Part shown: positions 25,247 to 34,040 of the stretch, one piece after another | Layout of the letters: the number at the start of each line of letters is the position of its first letter | Numbering within the stretch: position 1 is the stretch's first letter | NCBI GenBank assembly: GCA_929200535.1 | Contig: CAKMZV010000009.1 | Coordinates: forward strand, 1-62,614 | Length of the DNA: 62,614 bases | Direction: 5' to 3' | Origin: an uncultured Gammaproteobacteria bacterium | Lineage (GTDB): Bacteria > Pseudomonadota > Gammaproteobacteria > CAKMZV01 | Notes under the pieces: model-generated | Told to the model about the DNA's origin: nothing | The model's input: the letters and a program-made list of their open reading frames with translations, nothing else | Databases searched by the model: none | Translations under genes and position numbers: made by a program

Positions 25247-25834
25247 TTAGCATTCAGATAGTATTTGTGCGTTATTGATATTCAGAAAAGAAATTGGGAA
25301 ATAAGCGACTTCATAAGATTGATTATGCAAACAAGCAAGCACCTTATTATCCCCTCTCTGCAACCCTTCACGGATAGGTTCAATCAGCTCTACAGACCAC
25401 AAACACAAAGCATTTTGTTTATAATTCTCATCACTGGCGATGACCCACTGAGTATTTTTTTCAAACACCACTTGTGCAAACTTCTCGACAAGATTGTTTG
25501 GAATATTAGGCGTATCCACAGGAAAACTAACTAACCATTCAAAACCCGATTTTTTTGCCCACTGTAAGGCACAGAGAATACCGCTCATCGGACCTTGTTG
25601 AGCAAACTCATCATCCGCAACTAGAGGTAAATTAAACCTCTCCAATTTCACCTTCTCAGATTCAGGTTGATTACTGCTAATACACAACTTATCTACTTGA
25701 GCCGCAGCATTTTCAATGACCTGCTCAATAAGCGGCTTACCTTGCCAAATTGCCCAACTCTTATCTTTATAATCAAAACGACTGGATTTCCCACCAGCCA
25801 AAATGACCCCTGCAATCTTTATAGAATTTTTCAT
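25247..25834 (-). CDS. mobA: Molybdenum cofactor guanylyltransferase MobA
   Basis: 195-residue nucleotidyltransferase that attaches GMP to molybdopterin. Seen are the N-terminal GVILAGGKSSRFDYKDKSW (the family LAGGxSxRxG...K motif, with an unusual F-DY in place of MG-D), PLVADDEFAQQGPMSGIL and VSFPVDTPNIP (metal-binding Asp). No other molybdenum cofactor gene is in the window. A MITE of another family starts 10 bp upstream of its start. Confidence 0.92.
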   Translation of the reverse strand: MKNSIKIAGVILAGGKSSRFDYKDKSWAIWQGKPLIEQVIENAAAQVDKLCISSNQPESEKVKLERFNLPLVADDEFAQQGPMSGILCALQWAKKSGFEWLVSFPVDTPNIPNNLVEKFAQVVFEKNTQWVIASDENYKQNALCLWSVELIEPIREGLQRGDNKVLACLHNQSYEVAYFPISFLNINNAQILSEC

Positions 25835-25843
25835 TGTAATTCC

Positions 25844-26004
25844 GAGACCGTTGCAAAATGCAAAAAAACAAAAAAAAGTAAAAATTTTCCCTTGCTATCG
25901 TTATCAAATTTGGCAATACAGTCAAGTATTACCTACATCTTAAGCATTCCGAGAAAAAATTTTTCTCTTTTTTCTTTCGCTTCCTTGCATTTTGTAACGG
26001 TCTC
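25844..26004. repeat. MITE of a second family (GAGACCGTTGCAAAATGC ends)
   Basis: Inverted ends GAGACCGTTGCAAAATGC and GCATTTTGTAACGGTCTC enclose 161 bp. The flanks ATTCC/CTTCC suggest a 4-5-bp duplication with one change. The outer six bases match the first MITE family but the interior is unrelated, and the AATACGTCCGTCTT loop is absent. No coding potential is convincing. Confidence 0.85.
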
Positions 26005-26080
26005 CTTCCTTGTAATAAAATTTTAGTCTTATAATTATTATTACACTATTTGAGGAATCTATCCCTCAAAATATCTCTTA

Positions 26081-26164
26081 GCGGGAGTGGTGGAATTGGT
26101 AGACACGCTGGATTTAGGTTCCAGTGCCTTTGGCGTGAGAGTTCGAGTCTCTCCTTCCGCACCA
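26081..26164 (+). tRNA. tRNA-Leu (anticodon TAG)
   Basis: Acceptor GCGGGAG/CTTCCGC, D arm with GGTAGACAC, anticodon stem CTGGA/TCCAG with loop TTTAGGT (anticodon TAG), long class II variable arm and T arm GAGAG-TTCGAGT-CTCTC. CCA is encoded. A short hairpin AAGTAAC/GTTACTT follows at 26167 without a T-run. Confidence 0.97.
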
Positions 26165-26244
26165 AAAAGTAACATAGTTACTTCAAATAACATATTTATT
26201 GGCATTCTCTCATTACGCAACCGTATGATTATGCCGTTTTTTCT

Positions 26245-26260
26245 ATTTTGTAACGGTCTC
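26245..26260. repeat. Solo end of the second MITE family
   Basis: ATTTTGTAACGGTCTC matches the right end of the element ending at 26004. No left end is found. It lies 4 bp beyond the metK stop. Confidence 0.65.
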
Positions 26261-26263
26261 TAT

Positions 26264-27418
26264 CTAAATACTATTTGATAGTTGTTCGGCTTTGTCGGTT
26301 TTTTCCCAGCTAAATTCGGGACGTCCGAAATGTCCGTAGGCGGCTGTGGCACGATAGATTGGTTTGAGTAGGTCAAGTTGCTTAATAATTCCTGCGGGGG
26401 TGAAATCAAATGTGTGACGAACGACTTCTGCCAGTTTTTCATCGTCAATTTTTCCAGTACCGTAGGAGTTGATATTGATGCTAACGGGTTCCGCTTCGCC
26501 AATGGCGTAGGATACTTGCAATTCGCATTCGTCAGCTAACCCGCTGGCAACCACATTTTTAGCTACGTAGCGCATCATATAGGCAGCTGAGCGGTCAACC
26601 TTGGATGGGTCTTTGCCCGAGAATGCTCCTCCTCCATGGCGAGCGGCACCACCGTAGGTATCGACAATAATTTTCCTGCCAGTAAGTCCGCAGTCACCCA
26701 CTGGACCGCCGATAATAAATTGCCCTGTTGGGTTAATATGATATTTAATTTTTTCTTGGGTTAGATTTTGTGGCAAGATGGGTTTGATAATTTCTTCAAT
26801 AACCGCTTCTTTCAAATCGTTTTGGTTGATGCTTTCATCGTGTTGAGTGGAGATAACAACGTCAGTAATGGCAACGGGTTTGCCGTTTTCATAGCGTAGG
26901 GTAACTTGAGATTTTGCGTCGGGACGAAGCCACGGGAGGGTGTTGTCAAGCATCAATTGTGCTTGTTTTTGCATTAGTTGATGTGAGAGCAGTATGGCAG
27001 CAGGCATTAGCTCTTGTGTTTCCCGATTGGCGTATCCAAACATAATGCCTTGATCGCCAGCACCTTGTTTGGCATCATCTGTGGTGTCGCGATCAACTCC
27101 TTGGTTAATATCGTTGGATTGCTTGCCAATAATATTCAGAAAAATAATATCACTATCGCAAAATCCAAGTTCCGGCTGGCGATAGCCAATATCACGAATA
27201 ACTTGGCGTACGAGGGGTTCAAAGTGATGTTCGTTATTGGTTTTTAATTCACCAGCGAGGACAACGAGTTGATTTTTCACTAAGGTTTCTATGGCAACCC
27301 TTGCCTTGGGGTCAATGGCAATGACTTGATCTAAGATGGCATCAGAGATTTGATCGCAAATTTTATCGGGGTGTCCTGCTGAAACTGATTCAGAGGTAAA
27401 CAAATAAGAGTTTGACAT
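26264..27418 (-). CDS. metK: S-adenosylmethionine synthase
   Basis: 384 residues catalysing AdoMet synthesis from methionine and ATP. Seen are [24 protein letters not shown], the central [12 protein letters not shown] (signature 1), [23 protein letters not shown] (signature 2) and the C-terminal [14 protein letters not shown]. It is divergent from mvaS across 116 bp, in which I see no SAM riboswitch fold. Confidence 0.98.
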   Translation of the reverse strand: MSNSYLFTSESVSAGHPDKICDQISDAILDQVIAIDPKARVAIETLVKNQLVVLAGELKTNNEHHFEPLVRQVIRDIGYRQPELGFCDSDIIFLNIIGKQSNDINQGVDRDTTDDAKQGAGDQGIMFGYANRETQELMPAAILLSHQLMQKQAQLMLDNTLPWLRPDAKSQVTLRYENGKPVAITDVVISTQHDESINQNDLKEAVIEEIIKPILPQNLTQEKIKYHINPTGQFIIGGPVGDCGLTGRKIIVDTYGGAARHGGGAFSGKDPSKVDRSAAYMMRYVAKNVVASGLADECELQVSYAIGEAEPVSININSYGTGKIDDEKLAEVVRHTFDFTPAGIIKQLDLLKPIYRATAAYGHFGRPEFSWEKTDKAEQLSNSI

Positions 27419-27534
27419 ATTTTTTATAGTTTGAGAATTAAAGGAATTTTTAAATTTTTGATTTATGGCTACCTCTATTAAATTATAAACATCTTAAAGG
27501 GGTAGGACGTCGCTTTAGGGTTAAAATTAAATAT

Positions 27535-28698
27535 ATGAATATTGGAATTGATTTAATTAGCTTTTATACCCCTCCGTTTTTTTTAAGTTTGACTGATTTG
27601 GCAGCTCAACGGAAGATTTCTGCAGAGAAATACACCATAGGTATTGGGCAAGACGAAATGAGCATTCTACCTCCGGATGAGGATGTTGTAACGATGGGCG
27701 CTAATGCTGCCCAATCGTTATTGGATAAAGTCGATAAAACTCAGATCAAGGCACTTATTTTTGCGACTGAAAGTGGGGTGGATCAGTCTAAATCGGCTGG
27801 GATGTTTGTGCATAGATTATTGGGTTTGTCAAAGGAATGTCGCGTTATTGAGATGAAGCAGGCCTGTTATAGTGGCACATTTTCTTTGCATTCAGCTATG
27901 GGGTTAATTAGTTTGCAAAAAAATGCAAAGGTGTTGGTGATTAATTCCGATGTGGCTCGTTATGATTTGAACTCACCGGGTGAGCCGACTCAAGGTTGTG
28001 GGGCAGTTGCTTTAATTGTTTCGAATAATCCTCGCTTGTTGAAAGTTGAATCAGAAAGTGCTTATATTAGTGAGGATGTAATGGATTTTTGGCGTCCGAA
28101 TTATCGTTCTTCAGCAATTGTTGATGGTCAATATTCTACTAAAATTTACTTAAAAGCATTAAATGAGTGCTGGAAAAAGTATGGTGAATTAACCAAAAGA
28201 TTGCCAGAGCATGTTCATCATTTTTGCTTTCATTTGCCTTTTACTCGAATGGCAGAGAAAGCCCTTAAACAGTTGTTCCGTTGCAAGGAAGAGTTTCAAT
28301 CTCGTTTTATCAAAAGCTCGCCTGGGTTTCGTTATAATAGAGTCGTTGGTAATAGTTATACCGCTTCTCTTTATCTCAATTTGTGCTCATTGTTGGATTG
28401 CAGTGCAGAAAATTTAGAAGGGCACAGAGTGGGATTGTTTAGTTATGGTTCAGGCTTTGTGGCTGAATTTTTTTCTGGGGTGATACAGGCAGGTTATGGG
28501 AGTCACTTACTCAAAGATTTACATTCTCGGCTTATTTCTCAAAGAAAAAAAATAAGTTACCGAGAATATTTGGAGTTTTATCATTATGCTTTGCCAGAAC
28601 AGGGCGAGGTTTTTAATGTGCCTCATTTTACCAATGGGCATTTTCGATTTTCAGGCTTAGATAATCACAAGCGTCTTTACGAAAAAACAGTCTCGTAG
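27535..28698 (+). CDS. mvaS: Hydroxymethylglutaryl-CoA synthase
   Basis: 387-residue thiolase-fold enzyme condensing acetyl-CoA with acetoacetyl-CoA, the first committed step of the mevalonate pathway. The catalytic triad is in place with canonical numbering: Glu79 (FATESGVDQSKSA), Cys111 (MKQACYSGT) and His233 (HHFCFHLPF). GNSYTASLYLNL and LFSYGSGFVAEFFSG are also diagnostic. No other mevalonate gene is in the window. The route is rare among gammaproteobacteria but known in Coxiella and Legionella. Horizontal acquisition is possible but base composition does not stand out. Confidence 0.95.
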   Translation: MNIGIDLISFYTPPFFLSLTDLAAQRKISAEKYTIGIGQDEMSILPPDEDVVTMGANAAQSLLDKVDKTQIKALIFATESGVDQSKSAGMFVHRLLGLSKECRVIEMKQACYSGTFSLHSAMGLISLQKNAKVLVINSDVARYDLNSPGEPTQGCGAVALIVSNNPRLLKVESESAYISEDVMDFWRPNYRSSAIVDGQYSTKIYLKALNECWKKYGELTKRLPEHVHHFCFHLPFTRMAEKALKQLFRCKEEFQSRFIKSSPGFRYNRVVGNSYTASLYLNLCSLLDCSAENLEGHRVGLFSYGSGFVAEFFSGVIQAGYGSHLLKDLHSRLISQRKKISYREYLEFYHYALPEQGEVFNVPHFTNGHFRFSGLDNHKRLYEKTVS

Positions 28699-28735
28699 TA
28701 CGTCGTATATTTTATTTTCATAATTTTATTTTTGT

Positions 28736-29797
28736 ATGTTGCCAACAAGTCGCATAATTCATATTAGCCACAACGATCTTGATGGTATTGCTGCTCAGTT
28801 TGTTATCTCGCGAGTGTTTTACAACGTGAGTTGGTTTAATTGTGATTACAAGGATATTGAATTTACAATTAGCCATGCTATTAAGCAAGTAAAAATGGAG
28901 ACTTTGGCAGGTTCTCCTCCAGAGCTGTTTTTGATTACGGATATTAATTTAACTGTTGAAATAGCAGCTAATTTACAAAAGCAAATTAATAGTTTGCCAA
29001 GTCCGCCTAAATTGTTATTGCTGGATCATCATGCAACAGGGGCAGATTGTGCTAAAAATTTTGATTGGTACCATTTGGATGTTTCTTGTTGTGCGACACG
29101 CTTGACCTATCAGTGGGTGAAATCATTTGTCCCTGAGGAGCTGGGGAATTATTTGGATCGCCTTTCTGCGTTGGTTAATGTGACTGATTTATGGCAAGCG
29201 GAGGACGCTCGTTTTGCAAAAGCTAATTTGATTGCGGATCTGATGTTTGAAAAAACACAGATGATTGCCGATATGCAGGAGCATAATCGAAATTACTTTT
29301 TTCATCTTATTGAACAGTGTTTTAAGCGTGTTGAAGAGGGTAAATCAGTGATGCAGATTGAGCGTGATTTATATCAAATTCGTTTAGATTATTTGCTTGA
29401 TGCAGGAGTAACTGAATCTATTGTTTTGGATGAAGGGAAGACTCTTGAAGGGAAGTATCATCATTTGATTTTAGATTACATTACAGCAAATAAATTACCA
29501 CAAGTTAAAATTGAGGGTTATCGAACGGCACTTTTTTATCGTTGGAATGGGACAATCTTTCAACATGTGAGTTCAATGTATTTAGAGAAAAATCCACACA
29601 TTGATATTGCCATTAGGGTTGGTACTAATGCTCGGCTATCTATTCGTAGCCGCAATAAAAAAATAGATGTTGGACAGTTGTCAAGGCGTTATTTTAATGG
29701 GGGAGGGCATCCTCAAGCAGCAGGTGGAGTGCTTGATGTTAGGGAAATTAAAAGCGTCGCCAAGGCAATACAACTGATCGAACAAGCACAAAAATAA
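28736..29797 (+). CDS. DHH/DHHA1 family phosphoesterase
   Basis: 353 residues. The DHH domain has the metal motifs HNDLDGIAAQF near the N-terminus, FLITDINL and LLLDHHATG (the DHH triad). The DHHA1 domain ends with FNGGGHPQAAGGVLD, the substrate-binding glycine-rich motif. The family includes nanoRNases (NrnA/NrnB) and cyclic-dinucleotide phosphodiesterases. The sequence resembles the NrnB-like branch, so oligoribonuclease or cyclic nucleotide cleavage is likely, but the substrate is not determined. It is 37 bp after mvaS. Confidence 0.85.
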   Translation: MLPTSRIIHISHNDLDGIAAQFVISRVFYNVSWFNCDYKDIEFTISHAIKQVKMETLAGSPPELFLITDINLTVEIAANLQKQINSLPSPPKLLLLDHHATGADCAKNFDWYHLDVSCCATRLTYQWVKSFVPEELGNYLDRLSALVNVTDLWQAEDARFAKANLIADLMFEKTQMIADMQEHNRNYFFHLIEQCFKRVEEGKSVMQIERDLYQIRLDYLLDAGVTESIVLDEGKTLEGKYHHLILDYITANKLPQVKIEGYRTALFYRWNGTIFQHVSSMYLEKNPHIDIAIRVGTNARLSIRSRNKKIDVGQLSRRYFNGGGHPQAAGGVLDVREIKSVAKAIQLIEQAQK

Positions 29798-29803
29798 TGT
29801 AAT

Positions 29804-29840
29804 CGTAGAGGCAGACCTATGTGTTTGCCCCTACGCTTAT
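29804..29840. terminator. Bidirectional terminator between the DHH gene and dnaQ
   Basis: A stem of about 12 bp (CGTAGAGGCAGA with TGTTTGCCCCTACG, one A-C mismatch) with a short loop lies between the two convergent stops. On the plus strand a T-rich stretch follows. Confidence 0.75.
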
Positions 29841-29842
29841 TT

Positions 29843-30535
29843 TTATTCAGTCAAATACTTCTCAACAAACCCTTCGTGCAACTTTAATTCCTGTTCGCTA
29901 ACAGTTACAGTAGGTAGCTTAAGATGGCTGTAATCTTCAATTGGTCCTAAGGTTTGTTGTTTGTTTTTTTTCTTAGCTTTTTTAATGAATAATTCTTGCT
30001 GTCCGCTGGTTAGTGCCGTATAGACATGAAATAATAGTTTGCAATCCGTGACGGCTGAATGTACTGTTCGCTCACTTCTATCAATATGAAAGCGATCGCA
30101 CAAGGCGTCAAGTGATCGTTTGCCTGATTTAATTATTTTGCGTGCCATTTCTAAGCTGTCAGTGATTTTACAATAATCACTTAATTGTCCATAATTCTTT
30201 TCACTTTCTTTGGAGAGTAGATTAAATTCATTATTTATCATCCCAACATCAAAAGGGGCATTATGAATAATGATTTCTGCATCCTTGATATAGTCAATAA
30301 AATCATCAACTACCTCAGCAAAAATAGGCTTATCCTGAATAATTTCAAAAGTAATATTATGTATTTTCATCGCATCCTCATCAATCGTCCGTTGAGGATT
30401 GATTAAGCGGTGAAAGGTATTCTCCGTCATTTGCCGATCAATTGCCTCCACAGCACCCAACTCAAGAATACGATGATCACGCCCAATACCGGTAGTTTCA
30501 GTATCAAAGAAAATTTGCCTTAGAGGTTTGTCCAT
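29843..30535 (-). CDS. dnaQ: DNA polymerase III epsilon subunit (3'-5' proofreading exonuclease)
   Basis: 230 residues of the DnaQ/DEDDh family. ExoI FFDTETTGIGR with the two acidic residues, ExoII IIHNAPFDVGMI, ExoIII HSAVTDCKLL with the catalytic His. The C-terminal tail after residue 185 is Lys-rich, then carries a short segment that should bind the polymerase alpha subunit. In E. coli it is next to rnhA, but here it stands alone, convergent with the DHH gene. Confidence 0.96.
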   Translation of the reverse strand: MDKPLRQIFFDTETTGIGRDHRILELGAVEAIDRQMTENTFHRLINPQRTIDEDAMKIHNITFEIIQDKPIFAEVVDDFIDYIKDAEIIIHNAPFDVGMINNEFNLLSKESEKNYGQLSDYCKITDSLEMARKIIKSGKRSLDALCDRFHIDRSERTVHSAVTDCKLLFHVYTALTSGQQELFIKKAKKKNKQQTLGPIEDYSHLKLPTVTVSEQELKLHEGFVEKYLTE

Positions 30536-30699
30536 TTTTATGAGAGGTTAGTGTTTATTATGTTTTTTTATCATCCTTTAATAGATTGTAAAGGTTGATG
30601 GTTTTTCATAGAATACAAAATAATAATATTTTCTGATTGTAGTGGGGTAAAATCAGTTTTCAATGTTATATTTAATTACTTTGTGGCTGAAAATAAGAT

Positions 30700-30849
30700 G
30701 AGACCTTTGCACAAAAGATATGACAAGTGAAAAAGCAAAAAACCGCTCTGATTTTTATCCGCAAGCGGTTCAAACACTGTTACTCTAAGGTTCGTAAACT
30801 CACCAAGAGTAAAAACGCTTTTTGTGCCATACTTTTATGCAAAGGTCTC
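30700..30849. repeat. MITE, 150-bp form
   Basis: Ends GAGACCTTTGCACAAAAG and TATGCAAAGGTCTC with a perfect 5-bp target duplication AAGAT. The interior matches the copy at 25040 (about 10 differences). It lies in the 398-bp gap between dnaQ and the ferredoxin gene. The rest of that gap is AT-rich and shows no gene. Confidence 0.94.
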
Positions 30850-30933
30850 AAGATGTGTGATGTAAAAAATATATGAGGGTATTTTTTCTTGTTCTAAGCC
30901 GAGTGATAAATTTTAAAATTTTGTTTTATAGAA

Positions 30934-31185
30934 ATGGCTTTGCTAATCAATAAAAGTTGTGTCAATTGTGATATGTGTGAGCCTGAGTGCCCGAATGAGG
31001 CAATTGTAATGGGAAGTGAATATTACGAGATAATTCCTAATAAGTGCACTGAGTGTATAGGTTATTATGATGAGCCTCAATGCCAAAAAGTTTGCCCGAT
31101 TAGCAAGTGTGTCGTTCATGATCCAAATTATGTGGAGAGTGAGCAACAATTGTGGGATAAATTTGCTAAATTGATGGATGATTAA
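30934..31185 (+). CDS. yfhL: YfhL-family 2[4Fe-4S] ferredoxin
   Basis: 83 residues of the Allochromatium-type ferredoxin family. The first cluster motif is CVNCDMCEPECPNEAI. The second is CTECIGYYDEPQCQKVCP, with the family's characteristic insertion between its Cys residues, and a short C-terminal helix follows. It acts as a cytoplasmic electron carrier. In E. coli it follows acpS, but here a MITE lies 84 bp upstream and the pet operon downstream. Confidence 0.94.
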   Translation: MALLINKSCVNCDMCEPECPNEAIVMGSEYYEIIPNKCTECIGYYDEPQCQKVCPISKCVVHDPNYVESEQQLWDKFAKLMDD

Positions 31186-31410
31186 AGTAAAGTATGCTTG
31201 ATGTTTAATTCTCTGTGCTTTTAGTCGTGAAGGTGGTAAGTAGAGAGATAAAATCTTGGTTTTCTATGTACTTCCGTGGTACAATTAATAGGTTTCCTAT
31301 AAGACTTTAATGTCTTTTTAGATTAGAATTTTCGAGTTTGCTTTTTGTGTTTTTTTAGTGGAGCAAAAGCCTCGACTTATAAATTTAAGTAAAAATTGTT
31401 ATCAAACTTT

Positions 31411-31995
31411 ATGTCAAAAAATCCATCGCCTGGAAGGCGTAAATTTTTAACGGCAAGTGCAAGTGTTGTTGGTGGTCTTGGTGTCGCCACAGCAATTGCC
31501 CCGTTTTTAAGTGCTTGGCAACCAAGCAAAAAAGCTTTAGCTGCAGGTTCTTCTGTTTCTGTCGATGTGAGTAAAATGCAAGAAGGACAGTTAATTACCG
31601 TAGAATGGCGTAGTCGTCCTATTTGGATTCTGCGTCGTAATCAAGAACAACTAAGTACGTTGAGCAAGGTCGTTGAGTTGATTTCAGATCCGAATTCGGA
31701 TGATAGTAAGCAACCATCCGATGCCAAAAATGATTATCGCTCAATCAATCCAGAATTTTTAGTATTAGAGGGAATTTGCACTCATTTGGGGTGTGTTCCA
31801 CTTTATCGTCCAAATAAAGATGTGGAATTGGGTGCTGATTGGGAAGGGGGTTTTTTCTGTCCTTGTCATGGCTCTAAGTTTGATTTAGCTGGGCGTGTTT
31901 ATAAAAGCGTGCCTGCACCCACTAATCTGCCTATTCCTCCTTATAAATTTGTCGGGGAGAATAAGATTTTAATCGGCGAAAGTAAGGAGGCTTAA
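31411..31995 (+). CDS. petA: Ubiquinol-cytochrome c reductase iron-sulfur subunit (Rieske)
   Basis: About 194 residues from the ATG at 31411. A twin-arginine type signal anchor (PGRRKFLTASASVVGG) inserts it into the inner membrane. The periplasmic [2Fe-2S] domain has CTHLGC and CPCHGSKFD, giving the two Cys-His ligand pairs. The usable frame begins 5 codons earlier at a TTG, which is less likely. It is first in petABC, with 4 bp before petB. The bc1 complex passes electrons from quinol to cytochrome c. Confidence 0.96.
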   Translation: MSKNPSPGRRKFLTASASVVGGLGVATAIAPFLSAWQPSKKALAAGSSVSVDVSKMQEGQLITVEWRSRPIWILRRNQEQLSTLSKVVELISDPNSDDSKQPSDAKNDYRSINPEFLVLEGICTHLGCVPLYRPNKDVELGADWEGGFFCPCHGSKFDLAGRVYKSVPAPTNLPIPPYKFVGENKILIGESKEA

Positions 31996-31999
31996 AATA

Positions 32000-33232
32000 A
32001 TGAGTGACGTAAAAAATCAAGAATTAAATTCTTTTGTTGCATGGGTTGATAAGCGTTTTCCTTTGCTGAGTACTTGGCAACAACATCTTTCGGAGTATAT
32101 GGCTCCGAAAAATTTCAACTTTTGGTATTATTTTGGCAGTTTTGCTATGTTGGTTTTAGTGATTCAGCTGGTTTCCGGTGTTTGGCTGACGATGTCTTAT
32201 AAGCCAGGTTCAGCAATTGCGTTTGATTCTATTCAATACATTATGCGAGATGTTGAGTGGGGTTGGATGATTCGTTATATGCATTCAACTGGAGCTTCGT
32301 TCTTTTTCTTAGTGGTTTATTTGCATATGCTACGCGGTTTAATGTATGGCTCTTACCGTGCACCGCGTGAATTGCTTTGGATTTTGGGTTGCACTATTTA
32401 CTTAGTAATGATGGCAGAGGCGTTTATGGGGTATTTACTTCCTTGGGGGCAAATGTCTTTTTGGGGTGCTCAGGTAATTATTTCTCTGTTTTCAGCGGTT
32501 CCATTGGTTGGCGAGGAACTTGCTGTGTGGATTCGTGGTGACTTTGTGATTTCTGATGCAACGTTAAATCGATTTTTTGCTTTGCATGTAGTTGCTCTGC
32601 CTTTGGCATTAGTTGCATTGGTTTATGTTCATATTGTTGCTCTACATAAGGTTGGCTCAAATAATCCTGATGGTATTGAGATTAAGGAGAATAAAGATGC
32701 TGATGGGAAGCCTGTTGACGGTATTCCTTTCCATCCTTACTACACAGTTAAAGATTTAATGGGAGCTACCGCTTTTTTAATTGTTTTTTGTGCGGTGATG
32801 TTTTTTGCTCCTGAGATGTTTGGTTACTTTCTTGAAAAACCAAACTTTGAGCCAGCTAATCCATTAAAAACCCCCGAGCATATTGCTCCAGTGTGGTATT
32901 TCACTCCTTATTATGCAATGTTACGTGCAGTTCCTGATAAATTATTGGGTGCGATTATAATGTTTGCGGCAATTTTGATTTTTTATTTCCTTCCGTGGCT
33001 CAATCGCTCGAAGAATAAATCGATTCGCTATATGGGGTGGATGTCAAAGCTATCTTTGGCAGTATTTATAATTACCTTTATAATTCTGGGCTGGTTGGGT
33101 ACTCAACCTGCTTCTGGAGGTTATGTTTTAGCGGCACAAATATTCACCGCTATCTATTTCCTTTATTTTCTTTTAATGCCTTGGTATTCTAAATGGGATA
33201 AGGCTAAAGAATTACCTACAAGATTGACTTAA
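32000..33232 (+). CDS. petB: Ubiquinol-cytochrome c reductase cytochrome b
   Basis: 410-residue polytopic haem protein. Helix B has RYMHSTGASFFFLVVYLHMLRG and helix D has FALHVVALPLALVALVYVHIVALH, which supply the four haem-binding His. The PEWY-type Qo motif is replaced by APVWYF (the protein reads HIAPVWYFTPYYAMLRAVPDK). Eight TM helices are apparent. An AAGGAGG Shine-Dalgarno from the petA 3' end precedes the ATG. Confidence 0.96.
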   Translation: MSDVKNQELNSFVAWVDKRFPLLSTWQQHLSEYMAPKNFNFWYYFGSFAMLVLVIQLVSGVWLTMSYKPGSAIAFDSIQYIMRDVEWGWMIRYMHSTGASFFFLVVYLHMLRGLMYGSYRAPRELLWILGCTIYLVMMAEAFMGYLLPWGQMSFWGAQVIISLFSAVPLVGEELAVWIRGDFVISDATLNRFFALHVVALPLALVALVYVHIVALHKVGSNNPDGIEIKENKDADGKPVDGIPFHPYYTVKDLMGATAFLIVFCAVMFFAPEMFGYFLEKPNFEPANPLKTPEHIAPVWYFTPYYAMLRAVPDKLLGAIIMFAAILIFYFLPWLNRSKNKSIRYMGWMSKLSLAVFIITFIILGWLGTQPASGGYVLAAQIFTAIYFLYFLLMPWYSKWDKAKELPTRLT

Positions 33233-33235
33233 GAT

Positions 33236-34000
33236 ATGAAAAAGATTAGCTTTTTATTTGCCACTTTTGTGTGTGCATTCTTTGTTGTTAATAATGTTTC
33301 TGCTGCTGGAGGATCTTCAATTCCTTTATTAGAGTCCTACAACAATTTGAAAGATACAGCCTCTATTCAACGTGGAGTCACTTTGTTTGCTAACCGTTGT
33401 GCCAGTTGTCATTCGCTTAAATATTTGCGTTATAGCTCAATTGCCGATCGCCTTGGTTGGGATGAAAAAACGATTGACGAAAAATTAATTCGTGGGCGTG
33501 CGAAATTCCATGATACTTTTGTGGGAGGGCTGAGCAAAAAAGATGCTCTTGCTACTTATGGTACAGAAGTTCCAGATCTTTCTTTGGCTGCAAAATATAG
33601 AAGTCCTAATTATCTATATACATATTTGAAAGCATACTATACCAATGAAAAAGGGAAGACGGATAATTATCTTTTCCCAGGTACAGCAATGCCTAATATG
33701 TTAGCCGGAGAGTTGGGAGGTCGTGCACCAATTTATAAAGAGGTTAATGGTAAAAAAGTGATTGTGGGCACCAAGCCATCACCAGCCCCTAAAACACAAG
33801 CGGAAAAACTTCTTTTGGAAGAGAAAGAAGCCAAGTTTAATCAAATCGCTCGAGATATTGTTAATTTTCTTGAATTTGCTAGCGAACCAAATAAATTGGA
33901 ACGTTATGATCTCGGTGTTAAAGTGATTTTATTTTTGTTGTTTTTGTTGATAATTTTAGCTTTCTTGAAGAAAGATTATTGGCAGGATATTAAGAAATAA
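33236..34000 (+). CDS. petC: Cytochrome c1 of the bc1 complex
   Basis: 254 residues. The signal peptide (LFATFVCAFFVVNNVSAAG) is followed by RCASCHSLKYLRYSS with the CxxCH haem site. The axial-Met region GTAMPNMLAGELGG lies around residue 155, and one C-terminal TM anchor (VILFLLFLLIILAFL) is followed by a basic tail. It starts 3 bp after petB. sspA follows 40 bp later, the standard gammaproteobacterial order. Confidence 0.96.
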   Translation: MKKISFLFATFVCAFFVVNNVSAAGGSSIPLLESYNNLKDTASIQRGVTLFANRCASCHSLKYLRYSSIADRLGWDEKTIDEKLIRGRAKFHDTFVGGLSKKDALATYGTEVPDLSLAAKYRSPNYLYTYLKAYYTNEKGKTDNYLFPGTAMPNMLAGELGGRAPIYKEVNGKKVIVGTKPSPAPKTQAEKLLLEEKEAKFNQIARDIVNFLEFASEPNKLERYDLGVKVILFLLFLLIILAFLKKDYWQDIKK

Positions 34001-34040
34001 TTTCCTATCCTATTTTTTTATTTTATACTTTTGAGTCTTT

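Noticed and set aside
25667-26026. Open frame of 119 codons covering the mobA start and the second MITE
   Set aside because: It is antisense to mobA and runs through an inverted-repeat element. There is no Shine-Dalgarno or family resemblance.
26087-26278. Open frame of 63 codons at the tRNA-Leu gene
   Set aside because: It begins inside the tRNA, a well-known false gene prediction, and has no independent support.
1502-27478. A 12-mer GGCTACCTCTAT occurs upstream of hflX (minus strand) and between metK and mvaS
   Set aside because: Two copies of a 12-mer in 62 kb of biased sequence may be chance. No extended similarity or palindrome supports a site.
27419-27534. Possible SAM riboswitch upstream of metK
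   Set aside because: Only 116 bp separate the divergent genes, and no paired P1-P4 arrangement or terminator is seen.
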